Source of the DNA: MR-S7 sp000400995
GTDB taxonomy: Bacteria; Pseudomonadota; Gammaproteobacteria; Burkholderiales; Burkholderiaceae_C
Direction: 5' to 3'
Length of the DNA stretch: 64,000 nucleotides
Assembly (NCBI RefSeq): GCF_045291395.1
Contig: NZ_CP152342.1
Coordinates: 310,001 to 374,000, forward strand
Shown: positions 8,433 through 15,648 of the stretch, piece by piece
Position numbering within the stretch: position 1 is the first letter of the stretch
Layout of the letters: every line of letters begins with the position of its first letter
Translations under genes and position numbers: made by a program
Notes under the pieces: generated by a model
What the model was told of the DNA's origin: nothing
Seen by the model: only the letters and a program-made list of their open reading frames with translations
Database searches by the model: none

Positions 8433-9176
8433 TCAGGCCTTGCCTTGCGAGGCCACGGCCGCCGCGGCCTTGGCTGCGGCCTCGGCGTCGCCCAGGTAGT
8501 AGTGGCGCAGGGGCTTGAGGTCGGCGTCCAGCTCGTACACCAGGGGGATGCCGTTGGGGATGTTCAGGCCGACGATGTCCTGGTCGGAGATGCCGTCCAG
8601 GTACTTGACCAGCGCGCGGATGGAGTTGCCGTGCGCCGCGATCACCACGCGCTTGCCGGAGCGGATGGCCGGGGCGATGGCCTCGTTCCAGTAGGGCAGC
8701 ACGCGCGCCACGGTGTCCTTGAGGCATTCGGTCAGCGGAACCTGGTCGGCGGGCAGGCCCGCGTAGCGGATGTCGCCGCGCTCGCTGCGCGGGTCGGCGG
8801 CTTCCAGCGCTGGCGGGGGCGTGTCGTAGCTGCGGCGCCAGACCAGCACCTGCGCGTCGCCGTACTGCTTGGCCATGTCGGCCTTGTTCAGGCCCTGCAG
8901 CGCGCCGTAGTGGCGCTCGTTCAGGCGCCAGCTGTGCTCCACGGGCAGCCAGGTGCGGTCCATCTCGTCCAGGCAGTGCCACAGCGTGCGCGTGGCGCGC
9001 TTGAGCACGCTGGTGAACGCCAGGTCGAACTCATAGCCCTCGGCCTTGAGCAGGCGGCCGGCGTTCTTGGCCTGTTCGATGCCGGTGGGGGTCAGGTCCA
9101 CGTCGGTCCAGCCGGTGAAGCGGTTCTCGAGGTTCCAGGTGGATTCGCCGTGGCGGATCAGAACGAGTTTGTGCAT
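8433..9176 (-). CDS. gpmA: 2,3-bisphosphoglycerate-dependent phosphoglycerate mutase
   Basis: Glycolytic enzyme interconverting 3- and 2-phosphoglycerate. The 247 residues match the dPGM family. LIRHGESTWN at the N-terminus holds the phosphorylated His8-equivalent, followed by NRFTGWTDVDLT, the substrate-binding NERHYGALQGL, and the second catalytic His in VVIAAHGNSIRALVKYLDG. It is divergent from the rhodanese gene (78 bp apart) and heads the gpmA-ctpA-moeB block. Confidence 0.97.
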   Translation of the reverse strand: MHKLVLIRHGESTWNLENRFTGWTDVDLTPTGIEQAKNAGRLLKAEGYEFDLAFTSVLKRATRTLWHCLDEMDRTWLPVEHSWRLNERHYGALQGLNKADMAKQYGDAQVLVWRRSYDTPPPALEAADPRSERGDIRYAGLPADQVPLTECLKDTVARVLPYWNEAIAPAIRSGKRVVIAAHGNSIRALVKYLDGISDQDIVGLNIPNGIPLVYELDADLKPLRHYYLGDAEAAAKAAAAVASQGKA

Positions 9177-9254
9177 GGTGGCCCTAGAGCAGTCAGGTCA
9201 AAAACCCGACATTCTAGAATTGCAGGTTTGCATTTCCGCTGAAGGCCCCTCGCT

Positions 9255-9661
9255 GTGAATTTCATTCTCGACAACTGGTATCTGATCTTCCTGGCACTGG
9301 CCTCCGGCGCCATGCTGCTGGTGCCCCTGCTCAAGGGCGCCGGCATGGGCGGCGTGAGCGCGGCGCAGGCCGTGCAGCTCATCAACCGCGAGAAGGCCGT
9401 GGTCATCGACGTGTGCGAGCCCGAGGAGTTCGCGGCGGGCCATGTGGGCGGCGCCAAGAACGTGCCGCTGGGCCAACTGCAGGAGCGCCTGCCGCAGGTC
9501 GCCAAGAACAAGGCCGTGCCCGTGATCCTGGTGTGCGCCAAGGGCGCGCGCGCGCAGCGTGCCGTGGGCATCGCCAAGGGCCTGGGCTACGACAAGGCCC
9601 AGGCGCTCGCCGGGGGCTCGCCGCGTGGAAGGCCGCCAGTATGCCGGTTGAAAAGGCCTGA
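9255..9661 (+). pseudogene. Membrane-anchored rhodanese-like protein, frameshifted near its 3' end
   Basis: Rhodanese (sulfurtransferase) domain behind one N-terminal transmembrane helix (WYLIFLALASGAMLLVPLL). The active-site loop is VCAKGAR with the catalytic Cys. A GTG start at 9255 is used. The reading frame runs correctly to ...KAQALAGG, then a G5 run at 9612-9616 lacks one G: restoring G6 gives GGLAAWKAASMPVEKA and a stop at 9661, the expected family ending. As given, the protein would instead read on to 9725 with a foreign tail overlapping grxC. It heads the rhodanese-grxC-secB-gpsA row. The catalytic Cys is intact, so either a sequencing error or a mild C-terminal lesion is possible. 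Confidence 0.85.
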
Positions 9662-9712
9662 TTCGCCCCCATCTGCCGGAATCTTCCAGAAACAACGCGA
9701 AAGGCCCGCCCC

Positions 9713-9970
9713 ATGCAAGCCGTGAAGATGTACACCACCGCCGTCTGCCCCTACTGCATCCGCGCCAAGCAGTTGCTCAAGCTCAAGGGGGTGGAGCAGA
9801 TCGAGGAGATCCGCGTGGACACCGACCCCGCCGCCCGCCAGCACATGATGGACATCACCGGCCGGCGCACGGTGCCGCAGATCTTCATCGGCGACACCCA
9901 CGTGGGCGGGCACGACGACCTCGTGGCCCTGGACGGGCGTGGCGGCCTGGCGCCGCTGCTGGCGGGCTGA
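9713..9970 (+). CDS. grxC: Glutaredoxin 3
   Basis: An 85-residue class I glutaredoxin that reduces disulfides with glutathione. The active site CPYC lies at residues 12-15 (TTAVCPYCIRAKQLL), with the cis-Pro TVPQIFIG and the GSH-binding GGHDDL near the end. Length is standard. It follows the rhodanese gene and precedes secB, the normal order in Comamonadaceae and many other proteobacteria. Confidence 0.96.
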   Translation: MQAVKMYTTAVCPYCIRAKQLLKLKGVEQIEEIRVDTDPAARQHMMDITGRRTVPQIFIGDTHVGGHDDLVALDGRGGLAPLLAG

Positions 9971-10006
9971 CGCCCCCGCCCGGCGCTGCATAATGCACCC
10001 CCAAGT

Positions 10007-10044
10007 GCCCGCTGCGGGAGCGATTCCCGGGCGGGCTTTGTTTT
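10007..10044 (+). terminator. Hairpin with T-rich tail after grxC
   Basis: GCCCGC on the left pairs with GCGGGC on the right, with further partial pairing (CGGGA with TTCCC) around a short loop, followed by TTTGTTTTG. It lies between grxC and secB and would end the upstream transcript, leaving secB to its own promoter. The stem is not perfect, so confidence is moderate. Confidence 0.5.
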
Positions 10045-10077
10045 GTCGCTTCGTTTTTGCCTTGAAAGATTGACACC

Positions 10078-10533
10078 ATGGCCGACCAAGAAAATCCCGT
10101 GTTCCAGATCCAGCGCGTGTACCTGAAGGACCTGTCGCTGGAGCAGCCCAACTCGCCTGCCATCCTGCTGGAGCAGGAGCAGCCGAGCGTGGACATCCAA
10201 CTGGGCGTGGAAGCCACGCCGGTGGCCGAGGGCATCTTCGAAGTGGCGGTGACGGCCACCGTGCAGACCAAGATCCAGGACAAGACCGTGTTCCTGGTCG
10301 AGGCCAAGCAGGCCGGCATCTTCGAGATCCGCAACATCCCCGAGGAGCAGATGGGCGCCGTGATCGGCGTGGCCTGCCCGCAGATCGTCTACCCCTACCT
10401 GCGCGGCAACGTGGCCGACACCATCACGCGCGCAGGCTTCCCGCCCGTGCACCTGGCGGAAATCAACTTCCAGGCCATGTACGAGCAGCAGCAGGCCGCC
10501 GCAGCCGAGGCCATCAACGCCACGGCGCAATAA
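10078..10533 (+). CDS. secB: Protein-export chaperone SecB
   Basis: A 151-residue cytoplasmic chaperone that keeps preproteins unfolded and hands them to SecA. Recognisable SecB segments are FQIQRVYLKDLSLEQPN, the conserved ACPQIVYPYLRGNVADTITRAGFPPVHLAEINF, and an acidic/Ala-rich tail. The order grxC-secB-gpsA is typical. A Comamonadaceae-type repeat lies between it and gpsA. Confidence 0.97.
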   Translation: MADQENPVFQIQRVYLKDLSLEQPNSPAILLEQEQPSVDIQLGVEATPVAEGIFEVAVTATVQTKIQDKTVFLVEAKQAGIFEIRNIPEEQMGAVIGVACPQIVYPYLRGNVADTITRAGFPPVHLAEINFQAMYEQQQAAAAEAINATAQ

Positions 10534-10541
10534 ACGAGGTT

Positions 10542-10591
10542 CATAGCCTTTTTGGCCTCTAGCGCTTGCCAGGCAAGCGCGAGCAGCTATG
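10542..10591. repeat. Comamonadaceae intergenic palindromic repeat, copy 1 (overlaps gpsA start)
   Basis: About 50 bp bounded by CATAGC and GCTATG, with the inner stem GCGCTTGC-CAG-GCAAGCGC. It is one of ten related copies in this window. The gpsA ATG at 10589 lies inside the right arm, so the repeat supplies the start codon. Confidence 0.85.
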
Positions 10592-11584
10592 AAAATAGTA
10601 GTTCTCGGCGCAGGGGCTTGGGGCACCGCCATGGCCATGAGCGCGGCGGCCCACCCCGCGGGCCATGCCGTGGCCCTGTGGGCGCGCGACCCCGTGCAGG
10701 CCGCGGTCATGCAGGCCGCGCGGGAGAATGCCCGCTACCTGGCGGGCCAGGTGTTTCCGCCCGCGCTCTCCCTGAGCGCGCAAGGCGACGTTGTGGCGCT
10801 GGCGCGCGCGGCCGACCTGGTTATCGTCGCCACCCCCATGGCCGCGCTGCGGCCCATGCTCACGCTGCTGAAAGACGTGCGCGTGCCCGTGGCCTGGCTG
10901 TGCAAGGGCTTTGAATCCGGCACCGGGCGCATGGGCCACGAAGTCTGCGCCGAGGTCGCGCCCCTGCTGCCCAGCGGCGTCCTCAGCGGACCCAGCTTCG
11001 CGCTGGAAGTGGCGCAATCCCGTCCCACCGCACTGGTGGCCGCCAGCGCCCAGCCGGCCGTGCGGGAGACGCTGGTCGCCGCGTTCCACAGCCCGGCGCT
11101 GCGCGTCTACGCCAACGACGACGTGGTGGGCGTGGAAGTGGGAGGGGCGGTGAAGAACGTGCTGGCGATCGCCACGGGCCTGTGCGACGGCCTGGCGCTG
11201 GGCCTGAACGCGCGCGCCGCGCTGGTGACGCGGGGGCTGGCCGAGATGACCCGCCTGGGCGTGGCCCTGGGCGCGCGGCGCGAGACCTTCATGGGCCTGT
11301 CAGGCATGGGCGACCTGGTGCTCACCGCCACGGGCGACCTGTCGCGCAACCGGCGCGTGGGCTTGCTGCTGGCGCAAGGCAAGACGCTCGAAGAAGCCAC
11401 GGCCTCGCTCGGGCACGTGGCCGAAGGGGTGTACTGCGCACGCACGGTCGTGGAGCGCGCGCGGGCCCTGGGCGTGGAAATACCCATCGCGCAGGCCGTG
11501 GTGGGCCTGCTGGATGGGCATGTGAAGCCGAGCGACGTGGTGGCGGCCCTCATGGGGCGCGACCCCGCCGTGGAAGCGGGCTGA
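10589..11584 (+). CDS. gpsA: NAD(P)H-dependent glycerol-3-phosphate dehydrogenase
   Basis: Reduces dihydroxyacetone phosphate to sn-glycerol 3-phosphate for phospholipid synthesis; cytoplasmic. The 331 residues include the Rossmann motif VLGAGAWGTAMA at the start, LCKGFE, the catalytic KNVLAIATGLCDGL region with its Lys, and GLSGMGDLVLTATGDLSRNRRVG, which is diagnostic of GpsA. The ATG lies inside an intergenic repeat and no clear ribosome site is visible before it. Confidence 0.96.
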   Translation: MKIVVLGAGAWGTAMAMSAAAHPAGHAVALWARDPVQAAVMQAARENARYLAGQVFPPALSLSAQGDVVALARAADLVIVATPMAALRPMLTLLKDVRVPVAWLCKGFESGTGRMGHEVCAEVAPLLPSGVLSGPSFALEVAQSRPTALVAASAQPAVRETLVAAFHSPALRVYANDDVVGVEVGGAVKNVLAIATGLCDGLALGLNARAALVTRGLAEMTRLGVALGARRETFMGLSGMGDLVLTATGDLSRNRRVGLLLAQGKTLEEATASLGHVAEGVYCARTVVERARALGVEIPIAQAVVGLLDGHVKPSDVVAALMGRDPAVEAG

Positions 11585-11598
11585 TCCGCGCCTGCCTT

Positions 11599-11673
11599 TT
11601 ACACGATGCCGAACAGCATCAGCAGCAGCACGATGGACAGTGGAACACCGAGAAGCCAGAGAATGATGGGCAT
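11599..11673 (-). CDS. 24-residue single-helix membrane peptide
   Basis: A very small gene: a 24-residue peptide beginning MPIILWLLGVPLS and ending in LFGIV, almost wholly hydrophobic and able to span the membrane once. It has a good ribosome site (CAGGAGA about 6 nt before ATG) and a TAA stop, and sits between gpsA (converging) and panC. I believe similar short MPIILWLLGVP peptides occur in related genomes but cannot check. No function is assigned. Confidence 0.6.
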   Translation of the reverse strand: MPIILWLLGVPLSIVLLLMLFGIV

Positions 11674-11786
11674 GGAGGTCTCCTGGGGAGTGGTTGAAGC
11701 GATGGCTTGACCATATCCAGGCCCCCGCGGCCCCAGTGTGCGACGGAGCGGCGCGCCGCTGTAGGCGAGCGCCGATGCGCGTGCAG

Positions 11787-12629
11787 TCAGAATTCCAGGT
11801 TGTCGATGAGCCGCGTGCTGCCCAGCCGCGCGGCGCCTAGCGCCACCAGGGTGCCGGGCTGCGCGGCGCCCGCGGGCGGCAGCAGGTCGCTGCGCTGGCG
11901 CACCGTGACGTAGTCGGGCTGCCAGCCGCGCGCGCGCAGCGCGTCCATGGCCTGCGCTTCCAGCACCGGGAGGTCCGCGCCCGGCGCGCTGGCGGCCTGT
12001 GCCAGCGCGCGCAGCGCCTGGCTCAGCTGCACGGCCTCGGCGCGCTCGGCGGCGCTCAGGTAGCCGTTGCGCGAGCTGAGCGCCAGGCCGTCCTCGGCGC
12101 GGCAGGTGTCGCCCGCGACGATCTCGATGGGCAGAGCGAACTGGCGCACCATCTGGCGGATCACCATCAGCTGCTGGTAGTCCTTGCGCCCGAACACGGC
12201 GCTGCCCGCGCCGCCGCTGAACACGCAGGAAAAGAGCTTCATCACCACCGTGCTCACGCCCACGAAGAACCCGGGGCGGAAGTGCCCCTCGAGGATGTCG
12301 GCGATCTGCGGATCGGGGTGCACCTTGAAGGTCTGCGGCTCGGGGTACAGGTCGTGCTCGCGCGGCGCGAACAGCACGTCGCAGCCGGCGGCCTCCAGCT
12401 TGGCGCAGTCGGCGTCCCAGGTGCGCGGGTAGCTGTCGAAGTCCTCGTGCGGCAGGAACTGCAGCCGGTTCACGAAGATGCTGGCGACGGCGACGTCGCC
12501 CAGCCCCGTGGCCTGGCGCATGAGCGAGAGGTGGCCGTCGTGCAGGTTGCCCATGGTGGGCACGAAGGCGGGGCGCCCGCGCCCGGCAAGGGCGGCGCGC
12601 AGGTCGGCGATGGAATGGGCGATGTGCAT
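11787..12629 (-). CDS. panC: Pantothenate synthetase
   Basis: Joins pantoate and beta-alanine with ATP to make pantothenate. The 280 residues carry the nucleotidyltransferase motif FVPTMGNLHDGHLSL (HxGH), the pantoate-binding FFVGVSTVVMKLF, the ATP-binding FGRKDYQQL and LALSSRNGYLS. The start MHIAHS is chosen because the match to PanC begins there. It lies 29 bp downstream of panB on the same strand, so the two probably form an operon. Confidence 0.96.
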   Translation of the reverse strand: MHIAHSIADLRAALAGRGRPAFVPTMGNLHDGHLSLMRQATGLGDVAVASIFVNRLQFLPHEDFDSYPRTWDADCAKLEAAGCDVLFAPREHDLYPEPQTFKVHPDPQIADILEGHFRPGFFVGVSTVVMKLFSCVFSGGAGSAVFGRKDYQQLMVIRQMVRQFALPIEIVAGDTCRAEDGLALSSRNGYLSAAERAEAVQLSQALRALAQAASAPGADLPVLEAQAMDALRARGWQPDYVTVRQRSDLLPPAGAAQPGTLVALGAARLGSTRLIDNLEF

Positions 12630-12658
12630 GGCGTGGAGCGAAAAGGAAAGAAAGGGGA

Positions 12659-13540
12659 TTACCAGGCGTGCAGCGCGTCGTCGGGGAAGCGCCCCTGCTT
12701 GACGGCCTGCACATAGGCATCGATGGCGCCGCGCACGCTGCCGGCGTCCTGCATGAAGTTGTGCACGAACTTCGGGTTCTTGCCCAGGTTGACGCCCAGC
12801 ATGTCGTGCATCACCAGCACCTGGCCCGCCGTGCCGCTGCCCGCGCCGATGCCGATGGTGTGGCAGTGCGCCAGTTCTGCCGTGAGCGCGCGCGAGAGCG
12901 GCGCGGGCACCATCTCCAGCACCAGCATGGCGGCGCCCGCGTCCTGCAGCTCGGCCGCGTGGGCGCGCAGCTGGCGCGCGGCGGCCTCGTCCTTGCCCTG
13001 CACGCGGTAGCCGCCCAGGGCGTGCACCGTCTGCGGCGTCAGGCCCAGGTGCGCGCACACGGGCACGCCGCGCTCCACGAGGAACTGCACCGTGGGCGCC
13101 GTCCAGCCGCCGCCTTCCAGCTTGACCATGTGGGCGCCCGCCTGCATGAGCTGGCACGCGCTGCGCAGGGCCTGTTCGCGCGATTCGTGGTAGCTGCCGA
13201 AGGGCAGGTCGGCGATGAGCCAGGCCGTGCCCTGCACCCGGTGCAGGCCGCGCGCCACGCTGGCCGTGTGGTAGGCCATGGCCTCCAGCGTCACGCCCAC
13301 GGTGCTGGGCAGTCCCTGGCAGACCATGCCGAGCGAGTCGCCCACCAGGATGCACTCCACGCCTGCTGCGTCGGCCACGGCCGCGAAGGTGGCGTCGTAG
13401 GCCGTGAGCATGGTGATCTTCTCGCCCGCCTCGCGCATCTGCGCCAGGCGCGGCAGGCTGATGGGCTTGCGCTGGGGCAGCGGCGATGCGGGGGGCAGGG
13501 TGCCGTAGGGCGTGCCGGCAGTGACGGGGGCGTGGGTCAT
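12659..13540 (-). CDS. panB: 3-Methyl-2-oxobutanoate hydroxymethyltransferase
   Basis: First committed step of pantothenate synthesis: adds a hydroxymethyl group from 5,10-methylene-THF to alpha-ketoisovalerate. The 293 residues have the PanB signatures MLTAYDATFAAVADAAGVECILVGDSLGMV, VKLEGGGWTAP, VCAHLGLTPQTVH and the catalytic-Glu region LVLEMVP. An extra 30 N-terminal residues (to LPQRKPISLPRL) precede the usual core. It is divergent from nadC, sharing a promoter region of about 70 bp. Confidence 0.96.
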   Translation of the reverse strand: MTHAPVTAGTPYGTLPPASPLPQRKPISLPRLAQMREAGEKITMLTAYDATFAAVADAAGVECILVGDSLGMVCQGLPSTVGVTLEAMAYHTASVARGLHRVQGTAWLIADLPFGSYHESREQALRSACQLMQAGAHMVKLEGGGWTAPTVQFLVERGVPVCAHLGLTPQTVHALGGYRVQGKDEAAARQLRAHAAELQDAGAAMLVLEMVPAPLSRALTAELAHCHTIGIGAGSGTAGQVLVMHDMLGVNLGKNPKFVHNFMQDAGSVRGAIDAYVQAVKQGRFPDDALHAW

Positions 13541-13609
13541 GGAGGCAGTCCGCGGAGCGGGGGTGAAAAAGTCCGGCGAGTCTATGCGATGCCGCTATGC
13601 TTGCCGCCC

Positions 13610-14479
13610 ATGACGACCCTGAGCAATGTGATGGATGGCGCGGCGCTGGCGGCCCTGGCCCGCGAGGACGTGGACCGCGCGCTGCGGGAGGACGTGGGCG
13701 CCGGAGACCTCACGGCCGGCCTGATCGACCCCGCGCGGCGCGCCCGCGCGCGCGTGCTGGCGCGCGAGGCGGCCGTGGTCTGCGGCGCGCCGTGGGTGGA
13801 GGCGGCGCTGCGCGCGCTCGACCCCGCCGTGCAGCTGCGCTGGCACGTGGCCGAGGGCCAGCGCTGCGCCCCGGACCAGGTGGTGCTGGAGATCGAGGGC
13901 AACGCCCGCGCGCTGCTGTCGAGCGAGCGCACGGCGCTCAACTTCCTGCAGCTGCTGTCGGCCGTGGCCACCAAGACACGCACCTACGTGGACACCGTGG
14001 CGGGCACGCGCGCCCGCATCGTGGACACGCGCAAGACGCTGCCGGGCCTGCGCCTGGCGCAGAAATACGCCGTGCGCACGGGCGGGGGCACCAACCACCG
14101 CATCGGCCTGCACGATGCCGTGCTCATCAAGGAGAACCACATCGCCGCCGCCGGCGGGGTGACGGCCGTGCTGCGCGCCGCGCAGGCCGTGGCCGCGCAG
14201 GCGCAGTTCATCGAGATCGAGGTGGAAACGCTGGAGCAGCTGGCCGAGGCACTGCAGGCCGGGGCCACCATGGTGCTGCTGGACAACATGCCGCTGCACA
14301 CGCTGCGCGAGGCGGTGCGCATCAACGCCGGCCGCGCGGTGCTGGAAATCTCGGGCGGCGTCACGCTGGACGGCCTGCGCGCGCTGGCCGAGACGGGCGT
14401 GGACCGCATCTCCATTGGCACGCTGACCAAGGACGTGAAGGCCACCGACTTCTCCATGCGCCTGCAGGAGCTGGCATGA
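13610..14479 (+). CDS. nadC: Nicotinate-nucleotide pyrophosphorylase (carboxylating)
   Basis: Converts quinolinate and PRPP to nicotinate mononucleotide in de novo NAD synthesis. The 289 residues show REDVGAGDLTAGL, RIVDTRKTLPGLRLAQKYAVRTGGGTNHR (the substrate-binding core), LIKENH, IEIEVE, and MVLLDNM...LEISGG. The start at MTTLSN is the first good in-frame ATG after the panB promoter region. Its TGA overlaps the ATG of nadA (ATGA), which indicates translational coupling. Confidence 0.96.
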   Translation: MTTLSNVMDGAALAALAREDVDRALREDVGAGDLTAGLIDPARRARARVLAREAAVVCGAPWVEAALRALDPAVQLRWHVAEGQRCAPDQVVLEIEGNARALLSSERTALNFLQLLSAVATKTRTYVDTVAGTRARIVDTRKTLPGLRLAQKYAVRTGGGTNHRIGLHDAVLIKENHIAAAGGVTAVLRAAQAVAAQAQFIEIEVETLEQLAEALQAGATMVLLDNMPLHTLREAVRINAGRAVLEISGGVTLDGLRALAETGVDRISIGTLTKDVKATDFSMRLQELA

Positions 14480-15585
14480 GCGCCGTGATCGACGTCGAGT
14501 ACGAGCAGCCCGCCGAGGGCGCCGCATGCGCCACGCGCCATGCCTGGGCGCGCGTGCCGCCCGAGCCTTCCGCGCCCGAGCGCGCGGCGCTCAAGGACAG
14601 GATCCGCCGCCTGCTCAAGGAAAAGAACGCGGTCATGGTGTCGCACTACTACGTGCACCCGGACCTGCAGGACCTGGCCGAGGACACCGGCGGCATCGTC
14701 AGCGACTCGCTGGAGATGGCGCGCTTCGGCCGCGACCACGAGGCACAGACCCTGGTGGTGAGCGGCGTGCGCTTCATGGGCGAGACGGCCAAGATCCTCA
14801 GCCCCGAGAAGACCGTGCTCATGCCCGATCTCGACGCGACCTGCTCGCTCGACCTGGGCTGCCCCGCCGATGCGTTCAGCGCCTTCTGCGACGCGCATCC
14901 GGACCGCACCGTGGTCGTCTACGCCAACACCAGCGCCGCAGTGAAGGCGCGCGCCGACTGGCTGGTCACGTCGAGCTGTGCGCTGGACATCGTGGGCGCG
15001 CTGAAGGCCGTGGGCCACAAGATCCTCTGGGCGCCCGACCGCCACCTGGGCGCCTACATCCAGCGCGAGACGGGCGCGGACATGGTGTTCTGGAACGGCG
15101 CGTGCATCGTGCACGACGAATTCAAGGCGCTGGAGCTGGAACTGCTCATCAAGGAACACCCTCGCGCGAAGGTGCTCGTGCACCCCGAAAGCCCCGCCGA
15201 GGTCGTGGCCCTGGCCGACGCCGTGGGCTCCACCAGCGCCATCCTCAAGGCCGCGCGCGAGATGGACGCGCAGGAATTCATCGTCGCCACCGACAACGGC
15301 ATGATGCACAAGCTGCGCATGCTCAACCCTGGCAAGACCTTCTACGAAGCCCCTACCGCCGGCAACAGCGCCACCTGCAAGAGTTGCGCGCACTGCCCCT
15401 GGATGGCCATGAACGGCCTGGCCGACGTGGCCCGCGTGCTGGAGACGGGCGCGAACGCCATCCACGTCGATCCGGCCCTGGTCCCGCGCGCGCGCCAGCC
15501 CATCGACCGCATGCTCGCCTTCACGGCCGCGCTCAGGAACGGCCAGGCGCCGGGCGCACTGGTGCCGCACTTCGGCGCGGCCTGA
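14476..15585 (+). CDS. nadA: Quinolinate synthase A
   Basis: Condenses iminoaspartate with dihydroxyacetone phosphate to quinolinate using a [4Fe-4S] cluster. The 369 residues carry the cluster cysteines in DATCSLDLGCPAD, NGACIVHDEF and SATCKSCAHCPWM, plus VSHYYVHPDLQDLAED and VVSGVRFMGETAKIL. It overlaps nadC by 4 nt. nadB, the enzyme making iminoaspartate, lies 3.5 kb downstream on the other strand. Confidence 0.96.
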   Translation: MSAVIDVEYEQPAEGAACATRHAWARVPPEPSAPERAALKDRIRRLLKEKNAVMVSHYYVHPDLQDLAEDTGGIVSDSLEMARFGRDHEAQTLVVSGVRFMGETAKILSPEKTVLMPDLDATCSLDLGCPADAFSAFCDAHPDRTVVVYANTSAAVKARADWLVTSSCALDIVGALKAVGHKILWAPDRHLGAYIQRETGADMVFWNGACIVHDEFKALELELLIKEHPRAKVLVHPESPAEVVALADAVGSTSAILKAAREMDAQEFIVATDNGMMHKLRMLNPGKTFYEAPTAGNSATCKSCAHCPWMAMNGLADVARVLETGANAIHVDPALVPRARQPIDRMLAFTAALRNGQAPGALVPHFGAA

Positions 15586-15603
15586 TATCGTTGCTTTTGT
15601 TTT

Positions 15604-15648
15604 GATAGCTGCTGGCGCTTGCTGGATAAGCGCTGGAGGCCGATTTGA
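15604..15648. repeat. Comamonadaceae intergenic palindromic repeat, copy 2 (holds pabB start)
   Basis: GATAGCTGCTGGCGCTTG, six spacer bases, then AAGCGCTGGAGGCC and a short T-rich end. It follows nadA by about 18 bp. The TTG start codon of the next gene lies at its right edge and its GGAGG can serve as the ribosome site. Confidence 0.85.

Noticed and set aside
5648..8518. A 956-codon open frame on the plus strand
   Set aside because: It lies antisense to the lone receiver, moeB and ctpA genes. High GC content keeps the opposite strand free of stops; the translation is His/Gly/Arg-rich with no domain.
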